From: Acetobacteraceae bacterium UBA6159
GTDB taxonomy: Bacteria > Pseudomonadota > Alphaproteobacteria > Acetobacterales > Acetobacteraceae
Length of the DNA stretch: 64,000 nucleotides
Direction of reading: 5' to 3'
Assembly (NCBI GenBank): GCA_002422345.1
Contig: DIUL01000004.1
Location: forward strand, 3,304 to 67,303
The translations under genes and the position numbers were made by a program. Every line of letters starts with the position of its first letter. Positions within the stretch are counted from its first letter, which is position 1. This document shows positions 33,601 through 48,600 of the stretch, in pieces. Below the pieces are notes generated by a model. It was not told the DNA's origin. It saw only the letters and a list, made by a program, of their open reading frames with translations, and searched no databases.

Positions 33601-36600
33601 TGAACCAGTTGCCGCCATCCGTGCGGGTGATGGTGCGCGCCTCGGCATTGAAGTTCACCGTCGTGGTCAGCAACGTGCCGCCCAGGAACTGCACGTCGAG
33701 CCGTTCCGCGGCCGCCAGGGCAATGCGCTGGTCGAGCGTGAGGGGGACATCCGGCTGCGTCCGGTCGATCAGGGTCGTGCCGCCATCCATGCCGACGCCG
33801 CCCGCGGTCAGGATCGTGACGTTGGCCCCGACGATGTTCGGATTCTCGATGTTGACGACCGTGCTGGTGACATCCTTCATCAACCCGGCGCTGATGCCGT
33901 AAAGCAACTCCTCCTCGGTCCATTGCTTGATCGAGGCGGTCAGCGTGTTGATCTCGGCCGCGGTCGCCCGATACGCGAAGCTGGCGCTGTAGGTATCGGG
34001 CGCGAAGCTGGACAGGTTGAGCCGCTTGTAGGTACCGCCCACGCCGAAGGCCTGGTTCAGGGTCCGGTAGGTATCGGTGCGGTTGGTGATCTCCCGTTCC
34101 AGCGCCACGGCGTCATAGCCGAGTTCATCCCGATAGTACGCCGTCTCGGCCGCGGTCAGCGCGACCCGGAACGTGGCATCGAAGGCCGCCCCGCCATTGG
34201 GCTGCGACAGGCGGAAGCGCCAATACGTCTGGTAGTCCTGGGTCTTGGCCGCCTTGTAGGACTCGATCGAGTCCGCCAGCTTCTGCGCATACCCGGTTTC
34301 GGCGGTGAGTTGCAGAGCGGTCCAGACGCCGCCCTTCAGCTCCTCGATGGTGCGTTCATCACGCACCTCCTCGGTATTGGCATCGATCAGGCTGCCATCG
34401 ATGACGTTGATCCAGACATTGCCCTGGGTCACGACCGATCCGATGCGCAGGTCGCCGGTGCCCGTCGTCAGGAAGATGTCGGATGTCGCGCTGGCGTTCA
34501 GCACGCGGTTCTGGTTCGGCACGGTGTTGGCAAGCGTCGACCGGTTGACCCCAAGCGCCCTGTCCGTGCCGTTGCCGATGCCGCCTTCAAGCGCGGTCAG
34601 GGTGATCGAACCGCCGGCGACACGCCCCTGCGACCAGGTCGTCGCATCCGTTCGCGCGACGGTGATTGATCCCGGCGCCGTCAGGACGACATCCGCGGCG
34701 TTTGCCGCCGTGATGGCCGCGACTGGCAGGTTCCCCGATTTCTCCTCGATGTAGACGCCGTCGTTATATGCCAGGGCGGTCAGGCCCGCGTAGGGCCCGG
34801 ACCCGACTTCGACCTCGATGGGCCGGCCGGCTGTCCCGATGCCGGTACCCGCGACAAGGGTGACACGGTTGCCACCGATACTTCCCTGGTTCGACCCCAT
34901 GAGAATTTGCGAAATCGAATCGAGCGTGGTCGTGCCGGACGGATTGATGATCGCGCCATCAACTATGATGCTGCGGCGGCTGGAGGTGATGTTCACCGTC
35001 GCTTCATCATGGCCAAAGAAGTGGATGCCGATGGTGCGATGGGCCGAAATGTCGTGGCTGTACATGTCGCGCTTGCCGGTGTCCTGGGTGTAGGTGACCC
35101 GGATCGTCTCGGTGCCGTACCAGGTTGTCTCCGGCGGCGCCGTCGTGACACCGACCTTGTTTGACAATTCCTCCGTCACCAGGCGGAAATTGTAATCGTT
35201 CGGGCTGCTATCACGGTAGTAATAGGGGCCGGCGCCTTCCAGGGTCGGCGGTCCACTCACCTCGGTCGTCGGATCAAACACGATCGTCCCACCGCCGGTA
35301 TCGATGCCGATCCAGTTCGTCTCGACCACGGTCTTTTCGTTGTGAACAAGCCTGGACAGGCCGACCGTCCAGCCATAGCGCCAGTCACTGACAGGCGAAT
35401 AGGTCAGGTCGGCGGGCAGGTTGTTCAGTACGGCGCCCGTGCTGTTGGTCAGGGACAAGCCGTTTGCGTCCTGCTGGAGCGTCAGCACATAGGGCTGGCC
35501 AAACGAATCACGCGACTTGTCATGGATGATCAGCGTGCCGGTGCCACGCTCCGACACGTCCAGCCGGTGCAGGACCATCTCGTACGATGTATCATTGGTG
35601 ATCGATATTTTCGCGTAGCCGCCGAAGACATCGATCCGGCCATTGCCGGTGTTGACGATATTGCCCGACATCGCGATGTAGCCGCCGCTGACGACGAGTT
35701 CCTGCACCTCGATCCGCCGTGTCGCGGTGTCGAAGTAGACAGCGAAGTCCTCCGATCCACTGGTAGTCAGCCGCACCATTCCGGTCTGCCGGTCGGCGAT
35801 GATCTTGTTGATCTGCGTCTCAACGGCGGAACCCAACGTCAGCGTGAAGGTGTCGCGCCCGCTCTGGATCTTGCCGTTGATATTGATGATGTCGGCGTCG
35901 ATCGTGATGCGGTCGGCGTAGGTGACCTGCTCCGCCGTTGGCTGCCGAGCCAGGATCGCGGCAATCGCACCTGGCGTCTTGCTGGCATCCTTCACGCCCG
36001 GCGCGACCTGATTCAAATTATTCGGGTTGTAGCTTCCCGTGGTCGCGGCGTCCCATTGCGCCATCGGGCTGCCACCGGATTCGTAGTTGCTGTCGGGCAG
36101 ATTGATGAACAACTCCCCGCCCGCGACGATGTTCTTGGACTTTGCCTGGATCGGCGCGAGTTCGTAGATCGGGCCCTTGCTGTTGGCGTTATTGCCGGCA
36201 ACCTTGGTCTGCAGCGTCACGCTCCCCAGCAGGTTCTGGATGCCCAGGCCGCCCTCGGCGGTCGAGACCACGGTGATCGCCGGCCAGGGATAGGCGGCGG
36301 GCTTGCCGTTCACATACTCCGCCGAATCGTCGTTGATGGAGGCGACATCGGCGCGGTTCAGGATGGTGATAGACGGAGCGGTCGCGCCGAACTTCACATT
36401 GGACAGATCGAAACTGGCCTTTCCCGGAACGAACGGCGGCAGGTTCCATTCGTTGAAGGCGTTCCTGGCGTTTTCATCACCCGTGTTCTTCTCGTTCCGG
36501 GCGGTGATCGCCGTGTTGGTGGAGACTTCATCGCCATTGAAATAAAGTCCGCCCAGCGTGGAGGGGATGGCGATGCCCTTGATCCGCAACGACGCCGGGG

Positions 36601-39600
36601 TGTCATTCACGATCGTCACGGCCACATCATTCGGCGCGATCCAGGTGCCGCTGCCCTGCATCACATCGCCGCGCACCCGGATCGCCCCGGAATCCGCCAG
36701 GATCGGGTCGATCGTCACGGTCATGACGTATTGCTCACTGGCGATCTGCACGACCGGGCGGCCCAGCTTGTCGACGGCCTTCCCCTCCGTCACCAGTCCC
36801 TGGGCCTTCAGCGCGGCCATGATGCCGTCAATCTGCGCCTGGTACCCCGCCTTCGCCTGCGCGTCATAGGAGTAAAGCGCCAGGTTCCTCTGCGCGGTGA
36901 TCAGGTCCTGCGACAGGGCGCTGTTGGGCTTTTGCAGGGATGTCGTGAAGGTGATGCCCTTGGTCGCGCTGAAGTCGGTGATCTTCCCCGACCCGCCATC
37001 CCAGTCCTTGAGCGTGAGCGACAGGTTCCGGTTCAGCCCGGTCTCGACCTTGCCGTCCATCTGGATCACGCCACGCGCGGTCGAAATGATCGTCGAATTG
37101 GCGAAGTCCTGCAAAGACCCGCCGCCCCCCGCCTGGTTGACCGCCGATGTTGCCGCGCTGATCCAGCTTGTGACCTTGGCCTTGGCATCCAGGTCGTTGG
37201 TGCCGAACCGGGCGGTGAACAGGTTGGCGGCGCGCGCGGTCAGCAGATGCGCCCCGGCGGCGACGGTGATTGAGTTGTCCTGCACCAGGGACGCGCTGGC
37301 GCCGATATCGGACAGCGGGATCAGGCTGCCGGCGAAGCCGTCGAAGCGGGACAGAAGATGATACTCGTCCTCGGTGAAGTTCGTTTCACTTCCGGCGGAC
37401 AGGTTGATGTCCCCCAGCGCGGTGATCTTCGCGTCCCCGCCGATGAACACACGGTTGTCGGGGCGGATGTCCACCACCGCCGAACCGACCGTCGCCGTGC
37501 CCGCGCCGTAGGTTTCCGCGAAGACCTCCTGGCTGAGACGCCCGTTGCCGCGGGCGGAGATATCGATCACCCCCGTGCTGGTCAGGACCGCCTTGGATCC
37601 GACCTCCACCGCCGCGATCGCGGTCGGGACCGTGATGCCGGCGAATACCTTGGCGCCCGAGACCGCCCCGCCGGTCACGAAGGCCACCTTGTCGTGCACG
37701 GCGTATTCATTGCGCGCCGCCAGGGTGAAGCCACGCTCGCTCGCGCTGTCACCCAGGACGGTGATCTGCGCGGCGTTGCCGACCCGGACCTTGGTCGTGA
37801 CATGGATCCTCGTGGTGTCGGTCGCCCCCGCGGCGCTGGCCAAACCGCCCGTCGTGCCCTTGATGTTCTCGACAGTGCCGGACAGCGGCGGTTTCTCGAT
37901 CCGGTTGACCGACAGCATCCCGATCGCCCGGGCGGTGATGATCGCATTGTCACCGATCGCCGTCGTGACGTTCGCGGAGACAAGGTTGGTCACCTCTCCG
38001 CCCGCGCCGGCCAGAACCCCACCGGCGAGAGAGGTGACCTGCGCGTTGAACCGAGCGGTGTGATCCGCGACAACGGACAGCGTCCCCGGATTGCCCGACA
38101 GCGTGATGCGCGCGGCCTTGCCGATGCTGGCCAGGGTCGTGCTGTTGTTGGTCGTGCGCGCGGTGGCCGAGGCCCCGGCGATGGCGCCACCGGAACCGGC
38201 GTTGGTGCGGGCGACATTATCCTCGGTGCCGACCGCGCCGACCGTCAGGGATTGGGCCGTCAGCACGACCCCGGCGCCAATCGTGGCCTGGCTGATGCTG
38301 TTGGACACGACCTCGGACTTCGCGGCGCCGGCGGCTACCAGCCCGCCCGCCTTGCTGTCGGCGTCGGCCTTCTGGCGCATGTTGTTCTGCGCGCTGACGC
38401 TGACGCCTCGGGCGACCGTGATCGTTGCCCCGTCTCCGATCAGGGCATCAACCCGGGCATTGTTCACGACACGGCTGTTGGTGCTGGTGACGCCGACCAG
38501 GGCGCCGGCCGATCCGGTGGCCTGCGCCAGCGTGTCATGGCCGGTATCGCCAGCGGCCCGCGCTGGTCCCCCGGCGATGATCGTCAGCGCGCCGGCCTTC
38601 ACTACTGCCTGTGCCCCGACCTCGGCCCGCAGCACCGGGGCCACGGTGATCTCGGTCAGTGATACGCCGACCGCGAGGCCGCCAGCCGCCACGCCCTTGG
38701 TCAAGGCGGTGTTCGCGAAAGTGGTATCGGCGAGCAGGGCCACGCCCCCGGTGACCGAGAGGTTGGCCTTGCCACCGATCACGGCACTGACCGTCGGCGC
38801 CACGTTCAGATCCGCGAAATTCGCGTTGAACGCGCCGATGCCGGCGGATACCGCGACGGTCGTGACGTTTGTCGTGACCCTGGCATGGGACTGGGCCGTC
38901 AGCGACCGGACCGGCGCCAGGTTGCCGATGACCGCGCCCGCGTTGACGCCCGAGAACGCGCCGCCCTGGACGTTCAGCCGCGTGAACGTGGCGCCGGCCC
39001 CAACCGCGCCGACATTGGACTGGCCTGTCAGTTCGGTGATCCGGCGGTCCGACACCGCCGAAACCCGGACATCACCCGCGCGCCGGACGTTGCCCTGGCT
39101 CGCCTGGGTCACGCTGCTGTCATCGATGACAACGACGGCCGCGCCCAGACCGACGAACCCCGCCTGCATCCCCAGCGCGGTGATGTCGACGGTCGAGAAC
39201 TGGTAGGCGTCGACGGTGACGTCTCCACCGGCCGAACTGGTGCCGTCATTCGACGCCGTCACGTTGTCGGCGATCGAGAAGATCGCGACCGAGCCGCCAA
39301 GCCCCAGTACGCCGACCGCGACGCCGCCCAGCCTTGAGGTGACGTTGGTGTCGGCCCAGCCGGTCACGTCAATGCCGCCGCCGGCGACGATATCAGCCCC
39401 CGCGCGGATGATGGCCGTGGTACCCGGCGCCGCCGGAACCTTCCCCTGCAACGTCATAATCGTTGTCGACCCAGGCGCTCGGCCGTTGATGGCCGAACCG
39501 GCCGCAGCCGCGACACCCGCGACGCGGTTGGCGCTGGTCTTGCTGTTGGCGCCATCGCCCTTGAGGCTGCCGAGGCCCTTGGCGCCGGTAATCAGCGCCG

Positions 39601-42600
39601 CGCCCTTCTGCGCCTGCTCCGCCGCGTTCTTGTCCGGGTCGCCATTGCCGTTGGCGACGCTGTCCTTGGAATTGCCGCTGTTGTCGGCATAGGTCTTGTT
39701 CAGCTTCGTGCCGATCGACCAGACATCGACCGAAGCACCCGCCGCGACGACGCCGCCCGCGCCGCTGACCGTGTAGCCGCCGAGGTCCTTCAGGCCGAGG
39801 GCATTGACCTCGATGCGGCCGAGCGCGGTGACGCCGGCGCTGGCCTGGATTTCGGCGAGGGTGTTGTTGTTGAGCGTGCCGATGTTCACCGCGCCGGTGA
39901 CGCCCACGAAGCCTCCGGCGACGCCGATGACGAACGTGTTGATATCCACAACGTTCGACGCGTTCACGAACACATCCTGTTCGGCGTTCGCGCGGGCCTG
40001 GTCGGCGCGATTGACCTGGGCGGAGGCGCCGATCGTCGCCGTGGTGGTCGAATTGATCAGAGTGAGGGCAACCGCGCCCGAGACGCCGACGAAGCCGACC
40101 CCGCCGGCGGCGACGATATGCGTGATCGTTTCGCTGGATCGGGCCTGTACGATGACGCCGTGTCCGGTTTCGACAGTGAATCGATCGCCGCCGATGATGA
40201 AGCCGTTCAGCACGCCGCCAACGCCCGTGCCCGCGCCGTGGCCATCGACCTTGGCGCCCGCGCCGATCGTCGCGGCGGTGGTCTTGTCCAGCAGCATCAC
40301 GCCGACCGCGCCGCCGATGCCCACGAACCCGCCGGCCAGCGCGCCGGAGAGCTCCAGCACATGCGTCTGGTCGATCGTCGACACGAGCACGTCGCCGCCG
40401 GCATGCACGGTCGCGTTTGCGCCGATGGTCGCGGTGGTGCGGTTGGCGATGCTGAGCACGTCGACCACGGCGCCGACACCGACGCCACCCGCGGCGACGC
40501 CCATGCCGACCATGACGATGTCCTCCTTCCCCGTGGCATCCACGGTGATGTCGTTCATCGCGCGCACCGTGGCGCCGGCCCCGACCGCGGCGGCGGTCGT
40601 GTTGGTGATGATGTTGACGCCGACGGTGGGCGCGGTCCCGACCTTGCCGACCCCGACGCCGACGCCGACCGACAGATGGTGGAAGTCGTTGCCGGCGCCG
40701 ATCAGCACGGACTGGCTGGCGTTGGCGCCGGTCAGGGGCTCGTTCACCAGCGCCCCGTCACCGATGGTGGCCGTGGCGTCGGCCTTGATGTCGGCGATGC
40801 CGGCCGATACCGCCACGCCGACGCTGCCGGCGCCGAAGGTGACTGTGAAGCTGCGGATGTCATCGCGGTTCGTGGCCGTGACGGCGACGCCCTGGAACCC
40901 GTCCCGCACGCCAAGCGCCGTGGTCCTGACGCCGGTCAGGGACGGATCGTTCACCTGCTGGGGATTGTCGTCGCCCTTCAGGTTCATGCTGGCGAGCTTC
41001 GGCGTGCCGACCTTGCCCTGTGCCTTGAACGCCGACCGATCGCCGCTGGCCGCGATGTCCAGCGTGCTGGCGTCGCTCGTCTCGATGCCATGCCCGGCAT
41101 GGATGGTCTGCTTGTCTCCCGTGCCGGCCGAGGTCAGGTCGATCGCGCCGGAACCAGCGTTGGCCTTGGCGGCGCTGGTGAACAGGCGGAATTTGCCGTT
41201 GCCGATGTCACGGACATAGTAGCTGGTGCGGTCCTTCAGGCCGCCGATGACGGTGCCGCCCTCGCCCTTGCTGTAGTCCACCCGGTCGCCGGTCCGCAGG
41301 CCGCTGTCGATGCCGAGGTCGATCGTGTTGGCCGTGACGTTCACCGCGCTCGGGTTGAACGTGATGCTGTTGGGCGACAGCGTGGGCGCGGTGGTGTCGG
41401 TGCCGACGGTGATCCGGCCCGTGTTCACCCGCCGGCCGGCCAGGTTGCCGTCGGCCGTCACCCGGGCGCCCTTGCCGATGAAGGCCTGCGTCTGCTTGGA
41501 GGAGACCGTGACGCCAGCCCCCGCCGCGACACCGACGGTGCCGGCGGCGAGCACGCCCACGATCTCATCGATGTCGGTCTTGCCATCGGCGGCGATCACG
41601 ACGCTGCCCCCGGCATGTACGTCGCCGGCGCCGGAGGAGGCCACCGCGTCATTGGGGTCATCGCCGATGAAGGCGAGGGTCCGGAGATCGAAGACGTGAA
41701 CACCGGCATTGACGCCCACGGCCACGCTGCCCGCCACGGCGATGCCGGCGGCGACCGAGGTCAGGTTCTCGGCGGCGTCGGCCGAAACCACGATATCGCC
41801 GTCGACCAGGGCGATCACGCCGGAGTCGATATAGGCGCTGGTGGCCTTGCGGTAGGTGCCGACATCGACACCGACGCCCACCCCGGCGCTGCCGCCGGCG
41901 GCGAGGGAGCCGGCGACGGAAATGACCTCGGTCGTGTCCCGCGCGGTGATGGTCAGGTTGCCGGTGGTGACGGTGACGCGCGCCCTGGGTCCGACATAGG
42001 CCGAGGTCGTCTCGTTCAGGATGTTTACCGCGGCCGATCCGGCGACCCCGGCGGTGGCGCCCACCGCGACGCCCGCGACGATCGAGAGAATGTCCTCGCT
42101 GGCAATGGCGCTGATCGACAGGCCATCGACCCCGCCCGCTGTCACGGTGGTGTCGGCGCCGATAAAGGCCAGCGTCGTCCCTGTGTGGTCGAGTGTCGCG
42201 TTGGCCGCGCCCAGCCCGGCGGTGCCGGCCGCGCCCACCGATCCGGCGATCATGGTGGTTTTGAAGGCGCTGGCCGCCGAGAGCGAGACCCCGCCGCTCG
42301 TCAACAGCGAGGTCCCGTCGTCCACATACGCCCTGGTATTCGTCGTCACGATCGCGATCCCGGCGGTCAGCGCGACGCCGGCCGATTTCCCGACCCCGAT
42401 CGTCGCGGCGACCGACACCATCGTCTCGGTGGACGCGGCCGCGATCGTCGCCTGCCCGCCGGTGCCGGCGAGCACGCCGCGGCCGATCGAGGCCCGGGTG
42501 CGCTTGTCCAGGATCACCAGGTCCAGGCTGGCGCCGATGCCGACCGCGCCGGTCGTGACGCCCAGCGCGCCGGCGATCCCCGTAATGGTCGTGTCGTTGC

Positions 42601-45600
42601 TGGCGCGCACGGTCAGCGTCTGGGCGCTGGAGACGGGCTGCGTCTTCGCCTGGTCGATCCGCACACCGTCGCCGATCGTCGCATCGGCATACAGGTTATA
42701 GACGCCGACGATGAAGGACCCGGCGCCGGCGAAGCTGCCCGTTCCCGCCGCTCCCGCCGCCGCGATCGAGGTCGCCCTTGGCTTCACGCCGTCCGGCACG
42801 ATCGGCAGGTCGACCGTCTCGGGCGCGAGGGCCAGGCGTGCCTCCACCATGATCGCGCCAGCCGCATCGGCGTTCCCGGCGATCGAGGCCAATGTGGTGG
42901 CGTTGATGACCGACACCGCCACGGCAACCCCGGCGGCGTTGCCCTTGGCGAAGCCGACGCCGGCGGCGACGGTCTGCGGGCTGAGCGTGTTGGCGGCCAG
43001 GAGCGTGATGCCGGCGCTGGAATTCAGCGTCGACCCGGCCCGCGCCGAGGCTTCCGTGTCGAAGCCGCGGACGATGTTGACGGCAACCGAGCCGGCGACG
43101 CCGGTCTTGCCGGTGCCGCCAGCCGCCTCGGCGCCCCAGGCGACGATATCGTTCGTGGCACCGTCCGGCGTAGCCGCGCTGATGATGATGCCCTTGCCGG
43201 TCAGAACGGAGCCGGCCGCGGCAAAGGCGCGGTTGGCGGCGGTGACCACGTTCAGGGCGACGCCGATGCCGATCCGGGTGCCGCCGTTGTCGACCAGCCC
43301 GATCGCGCTGCCGGTGGCCTTGGTGGTGGCGTCGACCTCGGCCTGGGCGGCCAGCGTGACGGTGCTTTTCTGGGCGGTCACATCGGCGCCCCGGGTGAGC
43401 GAGGCGCTGTTCTGGACGTTCAGGACATTGACGGAAACCGAGGCGGCGACGCCGATGTCGCCCGACTTCTTGCCGCCCTGCACACTGCTTTTGGCGTCGG
43501 CACCGGCCTTCTCGGCGGCGACCGTGTCGAGTTTCGTATCCGCGCCCTTGGTGTTCGCGTTGTCATTGATCTGCCTGTCGGCCTGGCCGTCGGCGCCGGT
43601 GCGGCCAGGGTTGGCCTTGCTGGTCTGGAACGGGTCGAATTCGGTCGTGCCATTGGCGCTGGCAACCGCGGTCACGGTGCTGGCGACCGTTGAATCGGAG
43701 GTCAGCGCGAAGGCACCGGCGGTTGTCGTCATGCCGCGCGCCAGTTCGGCGCTGGTCGCGTCGTTGATGACGCCGACGGCGACAGAGGCGCCAACGCCGA
43801 CGTCGTCGCCGGCGGCCTCGGCGCTTGCGGAGGTGTCGTGGTCGGCGGTGTGGGACGCCGCGATCCGGATGGCCCCGGTGGTGGTCAGCGCGGTACCGCT
43901 GCCGACATAGGCGGCCGTGGTATCGCGCATCACCGCGACCGCGGCCCCGATCCCGACCGCGGTGGCGTCCGAGGCAGCGCCATTCTCGGCCTGGGTCATG
44001 CTGGCGGTGGAGGATGTCGCGGCCAGGGTGAAACCGCCGCTGGCGCCGGCCCAGGTCGCGGCGTCCTCGATCCGCGCGGCGGTCGTGTTGGTGATGACGT
44101 TGACCGCGACGGACACACCGACGCCGACAGCCTCGCCGGCGCCACCGCCGTCGGAGGGCAGGGCGGTGGAGGCGGCTTCGGTCGTGCTGGCGGCCTGGAT
44201 GGTGACCGTTCCGCCGCCGGTGATCGCGACCGAGGTTGTCCCGGCCGGCAAGGCGGGCAGGGACGGGCTCATCCCCCTGATCACCGCCTGCGTGTCATTC
44301 GTCCCGATATTGACCGCGACCGCCCCGGCGACGCCGATCCTGCCGCCGCTGGCGCCCGAGGTCGCCTCGGCGCGGGTATTGCTGGCGCGGTCGACGAAGC
44401 CCTGCGCCTTGGTGCCCGCCCCGCCGAGGGTGATCGCCGTGCCCTCCCTGGCATCCGCGCGGGTCGCGGCGACCTGGAATTTTCCGTCGCCGACCTCGAT
44501 CAGGTAGTAGTCCCGGTCAGCGACCAGGCCGCCCATGACCGCGCCGCCGCCGCTGTCATAGGCAACGGCGTCACCCGTATGCAGGCCGGCGGCGCTGTCG
44601 AGGTCGAGCAGACGGACCGTGCCCGTCTTGAAGGTGACCTCGCCCTCTCCGAGAAATGCGAGTGCCCCATGCAGCAGGCCGTGCGTCTGTCCGGCGACTC
44701 CGGCCGAGGTCAGGTTCCGCCGGCCGGTGTCGCCGCCGGCCTTGGCATTCGCCTCGGTATCGTAGAGCCTGACCAGGCCGCCATCGAGGGCCTGGACGTA
44801 GTGGCTTCCGCCATTCGCCAGTCCGCCGATCGCCGTCCCGGTGGTGGCATAGGTGACCTTGTCGCCGGTCCCCAGGCCCGCGCCCATCCCCACGAAGATC
44901 GTGTCCTGCGCGACATCGACCACCTGCGTCAGGGATGAGCCGATCGTGATGGCGCGTTTGGCCATGCCGGCCTCGACCGTCACGCCAGCCGCCTTGGTCA
45001 CAGCGTTGGCGCCGATCGAGGCCAGGTTCGTGTTGTTCGCGACGTTGACCGCCACCGCCGCGCCGATGCCCGTGCCGCCATCCGAGGTCGTATCGGCGCC
45101 CGTCGCCAGGGCGTGGCCATCGACCTGGGTCGCGGCGGTGACCGTCAGCGCGCCGCCGGCCGTGACCCGCCGCAGGTCGGGGATCGTGGCGCGGGCGGAT
45201 GCGTTCACGGCATTCACCGCCACGGCGCCGGCCACGCTTACCGATCCATCTGCGGTCTGGGCCTTGTCGGTCACGGCCTTGCCATCGGTGCCCTTGGCCG
45301 TCGGCGTGACCTGCTTCGCCTGCTTGTCGGCGAAATCGGCTTCCTTTTGGATCGCGCTGTTCACCGTCTTGCTGTCGGGCTGGGCGGTCTCCTCCTCCTC
45401 GCCGCCCTTGGCGCTGGCCTTGGCGGTGCTCTCGCTGATGGAAACGACCGAGGCGTCGAACGTGACCGCGCCACCCTGCGCCGTCAGATCGCGCCCGGTG
45501 GTGGCGAGCGCGTTGTCGTTCACGACGGTGACCACGATCGACATGCCCACACCGACGCCGTCAGCCGTGGTTTCGCCCTCCGCCGTGGTGGTGACCTGGT

Positions 45601-48600
45601 TCTCCAGGCTGGATCGCGCGGTGAACGCGCCCGTCAGGGTCAGCAGGGCGCCGGAGCCGAGCGTGGCCTTGGCATCGTTGTTGGCGATGGCGACGGCGAT
45701 GACGGGGGTCAGGGCGTGACCCTCGCTTGCGGCCCCGCCGGTGACCGCGGTTTCCATCGCCTGGGTCGACGTGGCCTCCAGCGAGAGGTCCCTCGCGCCG
45801 GTCAGCACCACGCCATTCCCCAGTTCGGCGCGCGTGTTGGTTTCCACCGTGTTCAGGCCGAACGAGACGCCGACACCGATCTTCGCGCCGCTGCCGCCGC
45901 CGTCCGAGGGTTGGGCCGTGACCGTGCTCGACGCTTCGCTGGTTGCGGCAAGCCGCACGTCGCCGCCGGTGAGGGTGATCGCGGGGGCGGTGGCGTTGCG
46001 GCCCAGTTCGGCGGTGGTGTCCGAGAAGACGATGTTGAACGCCAATGATCCGGCGACGCCGTGATCGCCGCCGCCGGCGCCCGAGGTCGATTCCGCGCTG
46101 AACGTGCTGGTTGTATCGTCACCGCTGTTGGCGCGGGCGGCCTCGACGACCAACCCGCCAACCTTCAGCGTGGCGTTGCCGATGAAGGCCCGGTTGGGTT
46201 CCTCGGCGCGGTTGATCGCGATGGCGGCGCCGACCGTGGTCCCTCCGGCGCCGACGCCCTTGAACAGATGTTCGGTGCCGGTTCCCTTGCTGGTCAGGTT
46301 GGCCCGGCCTGTCGCGCCGTGCGCGTCGGCATTGGCCTTGGTGTTGTAGAGCTGGAATTTCCCGTTGCCCGTATCGTGGACGTAATAGGTCGCGGCATCC
46401 GTCAGGCCGCCGATCGCGGTGCCGGCTGATCCCGGGGAGTATTCGACCGTGTCACCGCTTTTGATGCCGCTGGACGGGCCGAGATCGATCGTTTCATTCG
46501 TGAAGTTGATCTTCGTCGTCGGGTCGAACGTGATGACGCCGACCACGGCGGTGCCTTCCGCGCTGGCCGAACCATCGACATTGCTCGCCGACCGCACCGT
46601 CAGCACGCCGGGCGCGGTGACCTTGCGGGCGTTGTCGACCAGGGCGAGCGACGATCCGAACGCCATGTTGATCGCGACCGCACCGGCCACGCTGACACGG
46701 CCATCGGATGTCGCGGCCGATGGCAATGCCTTGCCCTGGGATCCCTTGACGGTCGCGGTCGCGTCGTTGCGCGCGACCTTGATCTGATCCGCGGCGATCT
46801 TGTCGGAGTAGGCCTGCTCGGCGCCCGCCTTGTTATCCACGGATTGGCTGGTCGTCGCGTCATGCGCGCCCGAGCCGTCATCCGCTTCCTCGCCCACGAC
46901 GCTGGCCTTTGATGACGCCTTGCTGGCGGACATCACGCTGGAAAGGAACGCCACGGCGCCGGCGGTCGTCGTCAGGTCGCGGCCGGTCGTCGCCCGCGCG
47001 GTATCCTCCACGACGTTGATCGCGACCGAAGCGCCGACCCCGGTGCGGGTCGACCGCGTATCGCCCCGCGCGATCGTGTTCACGTCGTTCGCCAGCACGG
47101 CGGACGCCTGGAATGCGCCGCCGATCGTCAGCAGGGCGCCCGTGCCGAGGCTTGCCAGTGTCTCATGGCTGGCGGTGGCGACCGCGACGATGGGCGTGAC
47201 CGCGACGCCGCCCTTGCCGCCGCCCGCCGCTTCGGTGGTCATCGCATGGGTGGCGTCGGTGACCAGCGACAGGTCGCCCGCGCCCGTCAGCGCGGCGTTG
47301 TCGCGGATCGTGGCGACGATCCGATCCTCGCTGGTGTTGACGGCGATCGCCGCGCCAATGCCCACGCTGTCGGCGGTCCCGCCATCGGCCGGCAGCGCCT
47401 TGGCGATGGTGGCGGCATTGGCCCGTGCCTCGAAGGTGACGCTGGGCGTGCCGGTCAGGGTCAGCGTGGCGCCGGCGCCAAGAAAGGCTTCGTGGTTCAG
47501 GACCGTGACATTCACCGCCAGCGCGCCGGCCACGCCGACCTTGGAGGAATCGCCGATCCCGGATGTCGCCAGCGCGGTGAAGCGGCTTTGTTCGGGCGCG
47601 AGCACCCGCACCGCGAGGCTGCTGGCCGTCACCTTGGTAACCCCGGTGACGATGGCCTGGTCCGACCGGTCGGTGACCGCGATCGCCACGGCCACGCCCA
47701 CGCCGACCGAGCCCTTTTTCGTCGCGGTGCCGTCCGCCGTCACCGTCATCACGTCAACGGGCGACGCCGACACCGTCGCGGCGCCCGTGCCGGCGTTGAT
47801 GGTCGCGTTGTGCAGGCTCGCGGTTGTCGCGCCGATGTCGGTGCCGATCGCGACGGCGCCGGCGAAGCGGATCTGGCCCTGCGATGTCGCCGCCTTGTTC
47901 TTCGCCAGGGCGGATTGCGCCGCCGTCTCGATCGCGTTGTCCGCCGCGCCGCCCGGGGTCGACTTCGCCGTTGTCGTGATCGTGCGATGGGACGCCGCCG
48001 TCAGCGCCACCGACGCCCCCTTCACGGTCGCGCCGACGACCGAGGCGGTCGTGTCACCGGAAATGGCCGAGATCGCGACGGCGGCCCCCGCGGTGCCGGC
48101 GACGCTGGCGTCCGCGATGCTGCTGACGTTCAACCGGCTGGAAGACGCCATCGTCACCGCGCCGCCCGCGGTCAGGCTGGCGCCGCCCGCGATCGAAAGC
48201 GCCGCGCCGCTGCTGAACGTCGTCGTCACCACCGCCGCGTCCACCTTCGCGATCGTCGCCGTCAGGCTCGGCCGAGCCATTCCGTTGATCAGGAGGTCGG
48301 ACTTCGCGGTCACGGTTAGCGCGTTCGTCGCGGTGACCTTGGCGGTGCCGTTGATCAGGACCTCGGGCGCCGCCTTCCCCGTGATCACGACCACCTTCAC
48401 CACGTTCAGGTCGGCCGTCGCCTTCAACGCGCCGTCCACGCCGGCGGTGATATCGACCGTGCGGCCGGACAGGACCGAGGCGCCGCCAATGGCGATCCGC
48501 GCGCTGGATGAGCTTGTGACCACCGACCCGGTGACCCCGGCGATGGGAATGCCGGTCGCGTTGACCAAAACCGCCGAATGGGCATCGAGGGACAGCAGGT

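Noticed and set aside
40118..43693. Plus-strand open frame of 1191 codons inside the giant gene
   Set aside because: It is antisense to the LEPR-XLL protein, rich in Arg, Gly and Asp by GC codon shadow, with no domain; many similar shadows exist over both giant genes.
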